From positions 1-64,000 of the forward strand of contig JAYQSP010000003.1 of NCBI GenBank assembly GCA_038146925.1: a stretch of 64,000 nt of DNA. Reading direction: 5' to 3'. Positions 8,972 to 16,955 of this stretch are shown piece after piece (the first letter of the stretch is position 1; each line of letters opens with the position of its first letter). This DNA is from UBA830 sp038146925. Its GTDB lineage: Bacteria; Pseudomonadota; Alphaproteobacteria; MPNO01; UBA830. The notes under the pieces were generated by a model. It had not been told where the DNA came from. It searched no databases and saw only the letters and a list, made by a program, of their open reading frames with translations. Both the position numbers and the translations under genes were made by a program.

Positions 8972-9514
8972 TTACTCCGCGTGGATCAGGAAAATCGCCC
9001 ACGGCCATTTTCCCTCTTCTTCCGCCGTGGCCGGCCGGGCCCCGGGCGGATCGAACACCAGCCACAGCGGGCGGCGCTGACCGATCCCGAAAGGCCTACC
9101 GTTGCCTCGGGTCGCCAGGATCCAGTTACGGGCGTCGAGGTCCTTCTTTTCGATCGCGGTGCCGAAGCCGTCCAGCGCCAACGTCGTGATCTTCGTGCCG
9201 GACCAGCCGACGGCCTTCAGTAGATCGGCGAGGCACGGCCCTTCGAAGGTGACAGGCCCCGGCCAATCCGCATAGGTGATCCACGCGCGTTGCAGCCCCC
9301 AATCCTCCAGCATGGCGCGGTCGAATGCGGCGGCCCTGTCGAACTTCCGTTCGTGATAGGCGATAAAGCTGTCGCGCGATTTTCGGAAAGCATCGCGGTT
9401 CGCGTAGGCGATGTTCCCGGTGATCGTGAGGACGACGGCATCCTTCGACGGGTCTAGGTTGGCGGCTGCCGGGAACGCCGTCAGCAGAACGAGCAGGAAT
9501 GTCAGCAGTCTCAT
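8972..9514 (-). CDS. Exported protein with a molybdopterin-oxidoreductase-like (SUOX-fold) domain
   Basis: Product of 180 residues with a clear signal peptide (MRLLTFLLVLLTAFPAAA, cleavage likely after Ala18) and a mature part resembling the small periplasmic proteins annotated as oxidoreductase molybdopterin-binding domain. Visible features: TFEGPCLADLLKAVG, ALDGFGTAIEKKDL and a C-terminal KWPWAIFLI block. The domain is short, and no second domain or evident molybdenum-ligating cysteine context is seen, so catalysis is doubtful. ATG at 9512-9514 with GAGAGG upstream. First gene of the metY operon; divergent from the SDR gene across about 117 bases. Confidence 0.7.
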   Translation of the reverse strand: MRLLTFLLVLLTAFPAAANLDPSKDAVVLTITGNIAYANRDAFRKSRDSFIAYHERKFDRAAAFDRAMLEDWGLQRAWITYADWPGPVTFEGPCLADLLKAVGWSGTKITTLALDGFGTAIEKKDLDARNWILATRGNGRPFGIGQRRPLWLVFDPPGARPATAEEEGKWPWAIFLIHAE

Positions 9515-9631
9515 CGGGAACCTCTCTATATCCGGCCCGGCGGCCCATGTTGCAGGCAATCTACGGGGGTTTGCGACGCGCCGCAAAGCATGTCATGTGT
9601 GGCGCATCAAACAAACGCAAGGGAGGATCTA

Positions 9632-10396
9632 ATGGGAAAGCTTGACGGAAAGGTCGCCATCGTTACCGGCGCGGCGCAGGGAATCGGCGCGGCCTATGCG
9701 AAAGCGCTGGCAGAAGAAGGCGCGAAGGTCGCGATCGTCGACGTTCTGGACGGCGCGGAAACCGCCGACCGGATTTCATCCGAGGTCGGGGGGTCCGAGG
9801 TGGCTGCGTTCGGCTGCGATATCAGCGACGAAGCGGCGACCCTGAAACTGGTGGACGATGTCGCCGGGAAATTCGGCGGCCTTCATATCCTGATCAACAA
9901 CGCCGCCATGTTCGGGACGTTGCAGCCGCAGCCCTTCGACAAGATCGATATCGAGCTGTGGGACAAGGTTCAGTCGGTCAACGTGCGCGGCATGCTGCTG
10001 ATGTGCCGGGCCGCCGTGAAGGTCTTTCGGCCGCAGAAATACGGCAAGATCGTCAATGTCGGATCCGACACGGTCCTCAAGGGCGTGCCCTTCATGGCGC
10101 ACTACGTGACGTCTAAGGGCGGCGTCTGGGCGATGACCCGGTGCCTCGCCAATGAACTCGGCGCTGACAATATCTGCATCAACACCCTGGCGCCTGGCTT
10201 GACGATGAGCGAAGCGGTACTCGACTGGGGGCCGGAAGGCGATGCGGACAAGAACCGCGTGATCGACTCCCGCGCACTGCAGCGCGAACAGGTGCCGGAA
10301 GACCTGACCGGGGCCTGCGTGTTCCTGTCGTCGCCGGAAAGCGACTTCATGACCGGACAATACGTGGCGGTAAACGGCGGCGACTGCTTCAGCTAG
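9632..10396 (+). CDS. SDR-family NAD(P)-dependent oxidoreductase
   Basis: Classical short-chain dehydrogenase of 254 residues. The cofactor-binding glycine motif is TGAAQGIG near the N-terminus, NNAA lies in the middle, and the catalytic Tyr158 and Lys162 sit in YVTSK. An acid after the second strand (VDVLD) suggests NAD rather than NADP. The start is ATG 9632 with GGGAGGA seven to ten bases upstream; an earlier in-frame ATG lacks such a site. The substrate cannot be read. A GST-like gene follows 100 bases later on the same strand and may be co-transcribed. Confidence 0.9.
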   Translation: MGKLDGKVAIVTGAAQGIGAAYAKALAEEGAKVAIVDVLDGAETADRISSEVGGSEVAAFGCDISDEAATLKLVDDVAGKFGGLHILINNAAMFGTLQPQPFDKIDIELWDKVQSVNVRGMLLMCRAAVKVFRPQKYGKIVNVGSDTVLKGVPFMAHYVTSKGGVWAMTRCLANELGADNICINTLAPGLTMSEAVLDWGPEGDADKNRVIDSRALQREQVPEDLTGACVFLSSPESDFMTGQYVAVNGGDCFS

Positions 10397-10497
10397 TCGC
10401 AATCATGCAAACCTGAACGGGTCCGGCTGGACCGGCCGCAGGTCGCGGCGCAATATCCGGCCGGACAACAAGCCGAATTCCCAACGGAGGCAAATCG

Positions 10498-11109
10498 ATG
10501 AAGCTATATTACACCAAGGGCACGTGTTCGTTCGGCCCGCACATGGCGATGCGCGAACTCGGCATCGAACCGGAACTGGTGCCAGTCAATCTGATGGAAA
10601 AGAAGCTGTCGGACGGCAGCGATTTCCGCGCGAAAAACCCGAAAGGCTATGTTCCGTTCGTGGAGGCCGACGACGGCACGGGCATCAGCGAATGCGGCGT
10701 GATCCTGCAATACTTGGCCGACCGTCATCCTGAAAAGGGCCTCATTCCGGCTGCGGGCACGTCCGAACGCTACGTCGCGCAGGACTGGTTGAGCTTCATC
10801 GGCACGGAGCTGCACAAGAACCTGCCGGCGCTGTTCCTGCCCTACGTGCCGGACGAATACCGCCCGGTCGCACGATCGCGTCTGGAAACCCGTCTGGATT
10901 TCCTCAATGACGCGCTGGAGGGAAAAAAGTATCTGATGGGCGACGAATTCTCGATCGTCGACTGCTACGCAACCGCCATCCTTAACTGGACCAAGCCCGC
11001 GAAATACGATCTCGCGGCGCACCCGAACGTGAAGGCCTATTACGAACTCTGCTGCGCCCGCGACAGCGTCAAAGCGGCAAACGCGGCGGAGGAAGCGGCG
11101 GCGGTCTGA
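10498..11109 (+). CDS. Glutathione S-transferase family protein
   Basis: Two-domain GST of 203 residues: thioredoxin-like N-terminal half beginning MKLYYTKGTCSFGPHMAMRE, then an all-helical half. The N-terminal TKGTCS stretch is typical of beta-class bacterial GSTs, where a Cys near residue 10 (here Cys9) takes part in glutathione binding. The block GYVPFVEADDG supplies the cis-Pro, and GISECGVILQYLAD the glutathione gamma-glutamyl contact. Preceded by GGAGG. The gene follows an SDR gene and ends shortly before the oppositely oriented tRNA-Leu. Confidence 0.88.
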   Translation: MKLYYTKGTCSFGPHMAMRELGIEPELVPVNLMEKKLSDGSDFRAKNPKGYVPFVEADDGTGISECGVILQYLADRHPEKGLIPAAGTSERYVAQDWLSFIGTELHKNLPALFLPYVPDEYRPVARSRLETRLDFLNDALEGKKYLMGDEFSIVDCYATAILNWTKPAKYDLAAHPNVKAYYELCCARDSVKAANAAEEAAAV

Positions 11110-11137
11110 CGCCGCAAGGCCTGTTTGATCCGGGAGA

Positions 11138-11224
<87 letters not shown>

Positions 11225-11879
11225 AGCGGGACTGGCTTTACCCCGGCGCGGGCCGGGGGGTCAAGTAGTCCTCTCGGCAATAAGCGTCTTCCACAGTGTG
11301 CTGGCGCGGGGCACAGGCATCCCATATTCTTCGGACTGTCTGAACAAACACCCACGAGGCGGGCAGATATCATGTACAGCACCCTGCCGGTGCCGGTCGT
11401 CCCCGGCGTCATCTGTTCCCGGGCAGGCGTCACCTGCGAGAGGCCGGTCTCGAAACGCGGCCGCGTGCAGAAAGACACAGCGCCCCTGGGAGCGATGCAG
11501 GCACCTGGCCGGTTCGGGTCCGGGCCACACGATACCGGGCATACCCGTCAAAAATATGGCCGGCTATACCAGCACTACTGAACGGAAAAGAGCCGATTTC
11601 CAAGTGTTACAGAGAGACAGTCATACCACCTCCCCGGGGACCGCGCTGTATCCCGCGCACCGCGAATGCTTCTCCCTGGCCATGTCCGGGCCGCCCCCCG
11701 GCGCGGCATGGCCGCATAGAAATCACAGCACTACCACCCACTTTCGGAAGGTTCCAGATCCTCTCGTTAAATGGTTGGCCGCGCCGGAAAAAAACCCGCC
11801 GGCAGTTTTCGGAATCGGTTGGTTCGAGGCGACCGGCAATGGAGAGTGGCGCGGCAATGGCGGAGGCAACGGCTAGGCC
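11225..11879. other. 655-base stretch without a recognisable gene
   Basis: Between the tRNA-Leu 5' end and the small membrane protein gene. Both strands have open frames, but none has a ribosome site, a recognisable motif or a protein-like composition. Nothing resembling SRP RNA, RNase P RNA, tmRNA or 6S RNA could be identified by eye. It holds a GC-rich hairpin (CCCCGGC/GCCGGGG, near 11236-11255) just upstream of the tRNA. The tRNA promoter must lie at its left edge and the promoter of the small membrane protein at its right. Confidence 0.5.
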
Positions 11880-12170
11880 ATGGCTCAACGCATACCCCGC
11901 TATCTGGTCCGGCAACTCTGGGCCACCATCGGTTTCTGCGCCCTTTTCGCGATCCTGGTCGCGCTGGGCGAAAACGCGAAGGGATGGGACGGGCTGACCT
12001 ATGTCCTGGTCGCGCTGGGCGGCGCCGCGATGTGGGTGCTGGTCAGCACGGTCTACATGATCCGGATCATCGTCCGCGAACGCGGCCGCCGGGCGAGCTG
12101 GCCGGCAATGGGCGTGCTGGTGGTCGTCCTGATACTCACAGGACTGTTCGCGCACTGGATGGAGGGCTGA
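11880..12170 (+). CDS. Small three-helix membrane protein of unknown function
   Basis: Encodes 96 residues with three hydrophobic segments (about 12-30, 41-61 and 75-92) separated by short charged loops; the middle loop RERGRR is strongly positive and should face the cytoplasm. No known family is recognised. The start is ATG 11880; GGAGG lies about 13 bases upstream, a little far. It stands alone, convergent with the damaged flavoprotein gene downstream. Confidence 0.65.
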   Translation: MAQRIPRYLVRQLWATIGFCALFAILVALGENAKGWDGLTYVLVALGGAAMWVLVSTVYMIRIIVRERGRRASWPAMGVLVVVLILTGLFAHWMEG

Positions 12171-12245
12171 GTCGGATACCTTCTTCGCCTCGGCGGAGAC
12201 AGAGACCGAAATCCGTTCCCACCATCCCGGCCAAACCGGATTACG

Positions 12246-13446
12246 TCAGAGAATATCCGACCCCGGCTCGAGACCGAGAATCGTCCGGCCGTAGATTTCA
12301 GCGTTAGTCGACAGCTGCAGGAGCGCATGCTGGTTGATGGCGTGGAGATCGCGCCACGCCCGCTGGACCGGATTGGTCTCGGCCAGTCCGGACCCGCCGC
12401 TGACCAGGAACATCGCCTCGCCAGCATTCATGCAAAGCCTGACGGCATAGGCGCTGTCCATTCGAATCCGCGCGCGGACCTCCACCGTCATATCGCCACC
12501 CCAGTCCGCCGCGTCGTAGATGTCGCCTGCCGCCCGGTGCAGCAGCATCCGAGCCGCATCGACGTTTGCCTTCGCTTCCGCCACCGTCTGATGGGTCAGC
12601 GGCGAGTCGATCTGGGCCGCGCCGCGCAGATGCGGGTTGGCCCGACCGGGCACGTAACCGACGAAATCGTTTATCGCACCCTCGGCAACGCCGACCGCTG
12701 GACCGCACAATACAATGGCCAAAGGCGGCGCCAGCGGCGCCCTGAACAGCGTGCCGTCATGCAGGTGTGCGCCCGGCGTCCTGCCGGCACGGCCGTCGAC
12801 GAAGGAAATGAACCGGTGCACCGGCACCTCTGCGTCCGTCGCCATCAGGCTACAGCTGCCAGTGCCGCGCAGGCCAGCGACATGCCAGTCGTCTTTGATC
12901 TCGATTTCCGACGTAGGGATCACAAAACATCCCTCGTCGACGACCTTGCCGCCGGAATCCTGCACCCGCGCACCGAGGATCGCCCAGTCGGAAACCTGCG
13001 AGCCGGAGCCGAATGGCCAGAACCCGCTGACCCGGTATCCGCCGCCCGCCGGATGCGCTTCGCCCCGCGCATTCAGCACGGCGACGATCAGCGCGTCGGG
13101 ATCCGCGGCGTAAAGATCATCCTGGGCCTGCTCGCTCATCAGGCCCGCCACCCAGGAATGAATCTGCAGCACCCCCAAGGCACCAGCCGGACGCACCGCA
13201 GCCGGCGGCAATTTCCGCCACGACGTCGAGATGGGCGTGGAAATCCATCTGCCAGCCGCCGCAGCGGGCCGGCTGGATCACCCTGAACAGTCCGGCGGCC
13301 TTCATGTCGGCGACGTTCTCGTCCGGCAGTCGGCGCAGCGCGTCGGTTTCGACGGCGCGCTCGCGCAGGACAGGAGCGAGTGCGCGGGCGGCGGCAATCG
13401 CCGACGCCGCATCCGGCGGGCTGATCGGTGCAGGTTGCGTGTTCAT
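12246..13446 (-). pseudogene. Acyl-CoA-dehydrogenase-fold flavin monooxygenase-like gene with a single frameshift
   Basis: Two overlapping minus-strand frames join into one acyl-CoA-dehydrogenase-like protein of about 400 residues, of the type found in two-component flavin hydroxylases. The first part (from ATG 13444-13446) runs through ALRRLPDENVADMKAAGLFR to GCGASGWCLG. The second continues with VLQIHSWVAGLM, FWPFGSGSQ and ends LGLEPGSDIL. The switch lies in a run of five C on the plus strand (13172-13176): four C would restore one frame. It is either a real +1 frameshift or a homopolymer sequencing error; both halves otherwise look intact and unmutated, which leaves error or a very recent lesion open. 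If functional it would need a flavin reductase, not seen nearby. Confidence 0.8.
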
Positions 13447-13559
13447 CCCGCCAGACTAGAGGGATTCGGATTTATGCGAAACCGATGGCGTGAACCGTAA
13501 CCTTGCCGCTGCCGGACACCCCTGCTACACCCCGCCCCACAATAAATAGGACGTGTATC

Positions 13560-14141
13560 GTGATACGCCGCCTCTACGACTGGACCATGGACCTCGCCTC
13601 CCGCAAGAACGCGGTATGGGTGCTGGCGGCGGTCGCCTTCGTCGAAAGTTCCGTCTTTCCGATACCGCCGGACGTGCTGCTGATCCCGATGATCCTGGCC
13701 GCCCGCAACAGCGCCTGGCGCTACGCCGCGATCTGCACCATCGCATCCGTCCTGGGCGGCATGCTGGGCTACGCCATCGGCGCCGGGCTTTACGAGGGCG
13801 TCGGGCGCCCGATCCTCGATTTCTACGGTTACGGCGCCAAGTTCGCCGACTTCACCGCGCAGTACAACGAATACGGCGGCTGGATCGTCTTCATGGCCGG
13901 CGTCACGCCCTTTCCCTACAAGGTCATCACCATCGCCAGCGGCGTCACCCAGCTCGATCTGGGCACGTTCACCATTGCATCCGTGCTGGCGCGGGGTCTG
14001 CGGTTTTTCGTGGTCGCAACCCTGCTCTATTATATCGGCCAGCCGATCCGCGAATTCATCGAAAAGCGTCTCGGTCTGATGTTCACGCTGTTCTGCGTAC
14101 TTCTGATCGGCGGGTTCGTGCTCCTTAAATTCATGCACTGA
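13560..14141 (+). CDS. YqaA/DedA-like VTT-domain membrane protein
   Basis: Membrane protein of about 193 residues of the DedA/SNARE-associated (VTT) superfamily, closest in style to YqaA. It has the conserved block SSVFPIPPDVLLIPMILA, the glycine-rich GGMLGYAIG and the reentrant-loop region GVTPFPYKVITIASG. Such proteins move or scramble lipids, including undecaprenyl phosphate, across the inner membrane. I choose GTG 13560 (AGGA eight bases upstream); ATG 13588 is an alternative and would still keep the domain. It precedes dsbB by 19 bases and is probably in one transcript with dsbB and coq7. Confidence 0.85.
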   Translation: MIRRLYDWTMDLASRKNAVWVLAAVAFVESSVFPIPPDVLLIPMILAARNSAWRYAAICTIASVLGGMLGYAIGAGLYEGVGRPILDFYGYGAKFADFTAQYNEYGGWIVFMAGVTPFPYKVITIASGVTQLDLGTFTIASVLARGLRFFVVATLLYYIGQPIREFIEKRLGLMFTLFCVLLIGGFVLLKFMH

Positions 14142-14160
14142 AGCTTGTATCGGAAACCGC

Positions 14161-14679
14161 ATGAGAATTGCCGGCATCACCATCCAGGACCGCGACGCGA
14201 CGCTGTGGGCCATGGCGGCGTCGGCAATCGCGCTGCTGGCGGCGCTGGGATCGCAGTATCTGGGGGGGCTTGCCCCCTGCAAGCTGTGCCTGTGGCAGCG
14301 GCTTCCGCACGGCGCGGTGATCGTGATCGGCGTGGGCGCGCTGCTGTGGTTCCGCGGCCCGCGCGAACGCCTGTTCTTGACCTGGCTGTCGGCCATCGCA
14401 TTTGCCGTCGGGGCCGCCATCGCCCTATATCACACGGGCGTGGAACAGCGCTGGATTGCCGGGCCGACGTCGTGTTCCGGCGACAGCGGACTGAACGCCG
14501 CGCAGTCGGTGGAAGAGCTCCGCAAATTGCTGCTGGCCGCGCCGGTGGTGCGCTGCGACGAGATACCCTGGTCGCTGTTCGGCCTGTCGATCGCCGCGTG
14601 GAACGCGCTGGCCTGTATCGTGCTTGCGGCGTTTTGCAGCGTTGCGGGCTGGCGGCAGCTAAAGGATAAAACCGCATGA
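14161..14679 (+). CDS. dsbB: Disulfide bond formation protein B
   Basis: Inner-membrane quinone-dependent oxidase that re-oxidises DsbA. Product of 172 residues with four helices, the first periplasmic pair Cys40/Cys43 in APCKLCLWQR, and a second pair Cys105 and Cys132 flanking the second periplasmic loop. The segment YHTGVEQRW is typical of alphaproteobacterial DsbB. Its TGA overlaps the ATG of coq7 by four bases (ATGA, 14676-14679). Coupling to a ubiquinone-biosynthesis gene makes sense because DsbB passes electrons to ubiquinone. Confidence 0.92.
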   Translation: MRIAGITIQDRDATLWAMAASAIALLAALGSQYLGGLAPCKLCLWQRLPHGAVIVIGVGALLWFRGPRERLFLTWLSAIAFAVGAAIALYHTGVEQRWIAGPTSCSGDSGLNAAQSVEELRKLLLAAPVVRCDEIPWSLFGLSIAAWNALACIVLAAFCSVAGWRQLKDKTA

Positions 14680-15251
14680 ACGATGAGACCCCGGCGCGGA
14701 AAAAACGGACCGAACACGGCATCCTGCCCGGCGACCTGCCGGCGGACAAACTGCTGGAACGGATCGTGCGCGTCGATCATGCCGGGGAATACGGCGCGGT
14801 GCGCATCTACGAGGGCCAGCTTGCGGTTCTCGGCGACAGCGACAAGGCCGACGCGATCCGTCATATGGCGGACCAGGAACGCGAGCATCTCGAAAAATTC
14901 AACCGGCTGATCGGCGAACGGCGCGTTCGTCCCACCGCCCTGATGCCGGTCTGGCACGCCGCCGGGTTCGCGCTCGGCGCGGCGACCGCCCTGATGGGCG
15001 AACGCGCCGCCATGGCCTGCACCGTCGCGGTCGAGGAAGCGATCGACGAACACTATGCCGCCCAGGCCGCGATGCTGGGCGACGACGAGGCCGAACTGCG
15101 CGATACGATCGAGAAATTCCGCGCCGACGAGCTGGAACACCGCGACACGGCGCTCGCCCACGAGGCGGAGGAAGCCCCGGGCTACGAAGTGCTGTCGGCC
15201 GTCATCAAGAAAGGCTCCAGGCTCGCCATCTGGCTGTCGGAGCGGGTTTAG
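14676..15251 (+). CDS. coq7: Demethoxyubiquinone hydroxylase, Coq7 type
   Basis: Di-iron monooxygenase of 191 residues that hydroxylates C6 of demethoxyubiquinone in ubiquinone synthesis. The iron-ligand helices are visible in order: RVDHAGEYGAVRIYEGQ, MADQEREHLEKF, VEEAIDEHYAAQ and RADELEHRDTALAHE. The length fits the two-repeat ferritin-like core. Coq7 replaces the flavoprotein UbiF in many alphaproteobacteria and mitochondria. Together with ubiG at 42 kb it shows an aerobic ubiquinone pathway. Translationally coupled to dsbB and followed by a palindromic repeat. Confidence 0.92.
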   Translation: MNDETPARKKRTEHGILPGDLPADKLLERIVRVDHAGEYGAVRIYEGQLAVLGDSDKADAIRHMADQEREHLEKFNRLIGERRVRPTALMPVWHAAGFALGAATALMGERAAMACTVAVEEAIDEHYAAQAAMLGDDEAELRDTIEKFRADELEHRDTALAHEAEEAPGYEVLSAVIKKGSRLAIWLSERV

Positions 15252-15279
15252 GCTGTTTCACTCACTTCACCATACTAAT

Positions 15280-15303
15280 CCCCTCCCCCTTGAGGGGGAG
15301 GGG
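15280..15303. repeat. GC-rich palindromic repeat downstream of coq7
   Basis: Arms CCCCTCCCCCT and AGGGGGAGGGG are exact inverse complements around TG. A close relative occurs at 22592-22618. There is no T-run after it, so it is not a standard terminator; it may be a dispersed REP-like element or block 3' exonucleases. Confidence 0.75.
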
Positions 15304-15386
15304 ACGAAACCGAAGAACCCGCTCCGCCAAGTTATCCCTTCCCCAAAAAATGCTATAACTCCCGCACGACGCCGGAGGACACGACC

Positions 15387-16556
15387 ATGCCCATCAACAA
15401 CCGTATCGCCGAATTCACCCCGGAAATGACCGAGTGGCGGCGGCATATCCATCAGCATCCCGAAACCGCGTTCGAGGAGCACAAGACGTCGGATTACGTG
15501 GCGCTGCGGCTGCACGAATTCGGCATCGACGTGCATCGCGGCCTGGCGGGCACCGGCGTGGTCGGCACGCTGAAGGGCGACAGGGGCGACGGGCCGGCCA
15601 TCGGGCTCCGCGCCGACATGGACGCGCTGGATATCGAGGAAGCCAACGACGTCGATTACAAATCGCAGAACCCCGGCAAGATGCATGCCTGCGGCCATGA
15701 CGGCCACACCACCATGCTGCTGGGCGCGGCCAAATACCTGGCGGAGACGAAGAATTTCGCCGGCACGGTGCATTTCATCTTTCAGCCGGCCGAGGAAAAC
15801 GAGGGCGGCGGGCGCGTGATGATCGAGGACGGCCTGTTTGAAAAATTCCCGGTCGAGAGCGTCTACGGCATGCACAACATGCCGGGTATCCCGGTCGGCG
15901 AATTCGCCATCCGCCCCGGCCCCATCATGGCCTCGTTCGACATATTCGAGATCACGCTGAAAGGCATCGGCACCCATGCGGCGCTGCCCAATCTGGGCCG
16001 CGACACCATCGTCGCCGGATCGCATCTGATCTCGGCGCTGCAGACGATCGCCAGCCGCACGGTCAGCCCGTTCGACGCCGCCGTGGTCTCGGTGACGCAG
16101 ATGCACAGCGGCGATACCTGGAACGTGATCCCCGAAGAGGCCGTGATCCGCGGCACCACCCGCGCCTTCAAGGAAGAGGTGCAGGACCACATGGAGGCCG
16201 AAATCCGCCGCATCGCCAACGGCGTCGCGAAGACATTCGATGTTAAAGCCGACGTCCATTACGAGCGCCGCTATCCGCCGACGATCAACGACGCGGCGGA
16301 AACCGACGTCACCGCCGCCGTCGCCCGCAAGATCGCCGGCGACGAGCGCGTGTTCCTGGATAAAGACCCGATGATGGGCGCCGAGGATTTCGCCTTCATG
16401 CTGAACGAAAAGCCCGGCGCCTATATGTGGATCGGCAACGGCCCCCGCGAAGGCGGCTGCATGCTCCACAACCCCAATTACGACTTCAACGACGAGGTCC
16501 TGCCGCTGGGCGCGAGCTACTGGGCGGAGCTGGTGGAGACCCGGCTAGCGGGGTGA
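15387..16556 (+). CDS. M20-family amidohydrolase (hippurate/N-acyl-amino-acid hydrolase-like)
   Basis: Zinc-dependent hydrolase of 389 residues of the M20D group (hippuricase, indole-acetyl-amino-acid hydrolase). Metal-binding segments in order: GLRADMDALDI, MHACGHDGHTTMLL, FQPAEENEGGG, MHNMPGIPVG and GAEDFAFMLNEKPGAY. The dimerisation domain, with GTHAALPN, lies in the middle. Cytoplasmic; releases amino acids from N-acyl or aromatic-acyl conjugates. ATG 15387 has CGGAGGA upstream, and a TATAAC -10-like box at 15353-15358 suggests its own promoter. First of four plus-strand hydrolytic genes reaching to 21416. Confidence 0.88.
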   Translation: MPINNRIAEFTPEMTEWRRHIHQHPETAFEEHKTSDYVALRLHEFGIDVHRGLAGTGVVGTLKGDRGDGPAIGLRADMDALDIEEANDVDYKSQNPGKMHACGHDGHTTMLLGAAKYLAETKNFAGTVHFIFQPAEENEGGGRVMIEDGLFEKFPVESVYGMHNMPGIPVGEFAIRPGPIMASFDIFEITLKGIGTHAALPNLGRDTIVAGSHLISALQTIASRTVSPFDAAVVSVTQMHSGDTWNVIPEEAVIRGTTRAFKEEVQDHMEAEIRRIANGVAKTFDVKADVHYERRYPPTINDAAETDVTAAVARKIAGDERVFLDKDPMMGAEDFAFMLNEKPGAYMWIGNGPREGGCMLHNPNYDFNDEVLPLGASYWAELVETRLAG

Positions 16557-16576
16557 AGCGGTACTTCCGGTTCAGG

Positions 16577-16642
16577 ATTCCCGCCTTCGCGGGAATGACG
16601 TTCCAATTGATTTTTTCTCGTCATCCCCGCGAAAGCGGGGAT
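16577..16642. repeat. Pair of inverted small hairpin repeats after the M20 gene
   Basis: Two 20-base hairpins in opposite orientation. 16577-16596 has arms ATTCCCGC/GCGGGAAT around CTTC. 16623-16642 has arms ATCCCCGC/GCGGGGAT around GAAA. A third, less perfect copy is at 21438-21456. The GAAA/CTTC centre shows both are versions of one element read on opposite strands. They sit only in intergenic DNA and look like a dispersed REP-type repeat. Confidence 0.8.
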
Positions 16643-16662
16643 CTCCCTCCGAGGAAATGCTC

Positions 16663-16688
16663 AAAAAATAAGCGGCCCCGGGGCCGCT
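16663..16688 (-). terminator. Intrinsic terminator of the small RNA candidate
   Basis: Perfect self-complementary AGCGGCCCCGGGGCCGCT (16671-16688) followed on the minus strand by TATTTTTT. No minus-strand protein gene lies within the preceding kilobase, so the terminator implies an unannotated transcript. It has the same design as the terminator at 22421-22450. Confidence 0.75.
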
Positions 16689-16820
16689 GGGAGAATGTCT
16701 GGTGTTGAAAGAATAAGTCTCGGTCGGCACCGTCGTGGAACCGGTGAGTTCGCGTCCGGGCCGACGTCGCTTGGCTTCTTTATGTTTGGCACCCTCCGGG
16801 TACGCGCCCCCGGGACACCC
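16663..16820 (-). ncRNA. Candidate structured small RNA of unknown family
   Basis: A minus-strand unit with all the parts of a small RNA gene. There is a plausible promoter (next entry), then a GC-rich first hairpin using CCGGG/CCCGG. A second hairpin follows, closed by GTCGGC/GCCGAC (plus-strand 16723-16728 and 16760-16765) with an inner ACCG/CGGT stem. It ends in a perfect 18-base palindrome (16671-16688) followed by TATTTTTT, an intrinsic terminator. No protein gene on that strand could use this terminator. A 57-codon frame exists but has no ribosome site and would run through the terminator stem. The RNA family is not recognised. Confidence 0.6.
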
Positions 16821-16824
16821 ATAA

Positions 16825-16853
16825 ACGCTATGCCCACCCAGTTAGGTCGTCAA
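16825..16853 (-). promoter_or_regulatory. Putative sigma-70 promoter of the small RNA candidate
   Basis: On the minus strand TTGACG (16848-16853) and TAGCGT (16825-16830) are separated by 17 bases. The -35 box matches TTGACA at five of six positions; the -10 box matches TATAAT at three. A start at a G around 16818-16820 would fit. Confidence 0.45.
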
Positions 16854-16955
16854 GCGAATGATTCTGACTGAAACACGACAGAACATCTCCCACCTCCGCA
16901 TTGACACCCCGCCGCCCATTGCCGACATTCCCCTGACCAACAGGGAGAAAAACAC

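Noticed and set aside
15280..15303. Palindrome after coq7 as an intrinsic terminator
   Set aside because: No T-run follows on either strand; better treated as a dispersed repeat.
16663..16835. A 57-codon frame within the small RNA candidate
   Set aside because: Lacks a ribosome site and reads through the terminator stem into its T-run, so the RNA interpretation is preferred.
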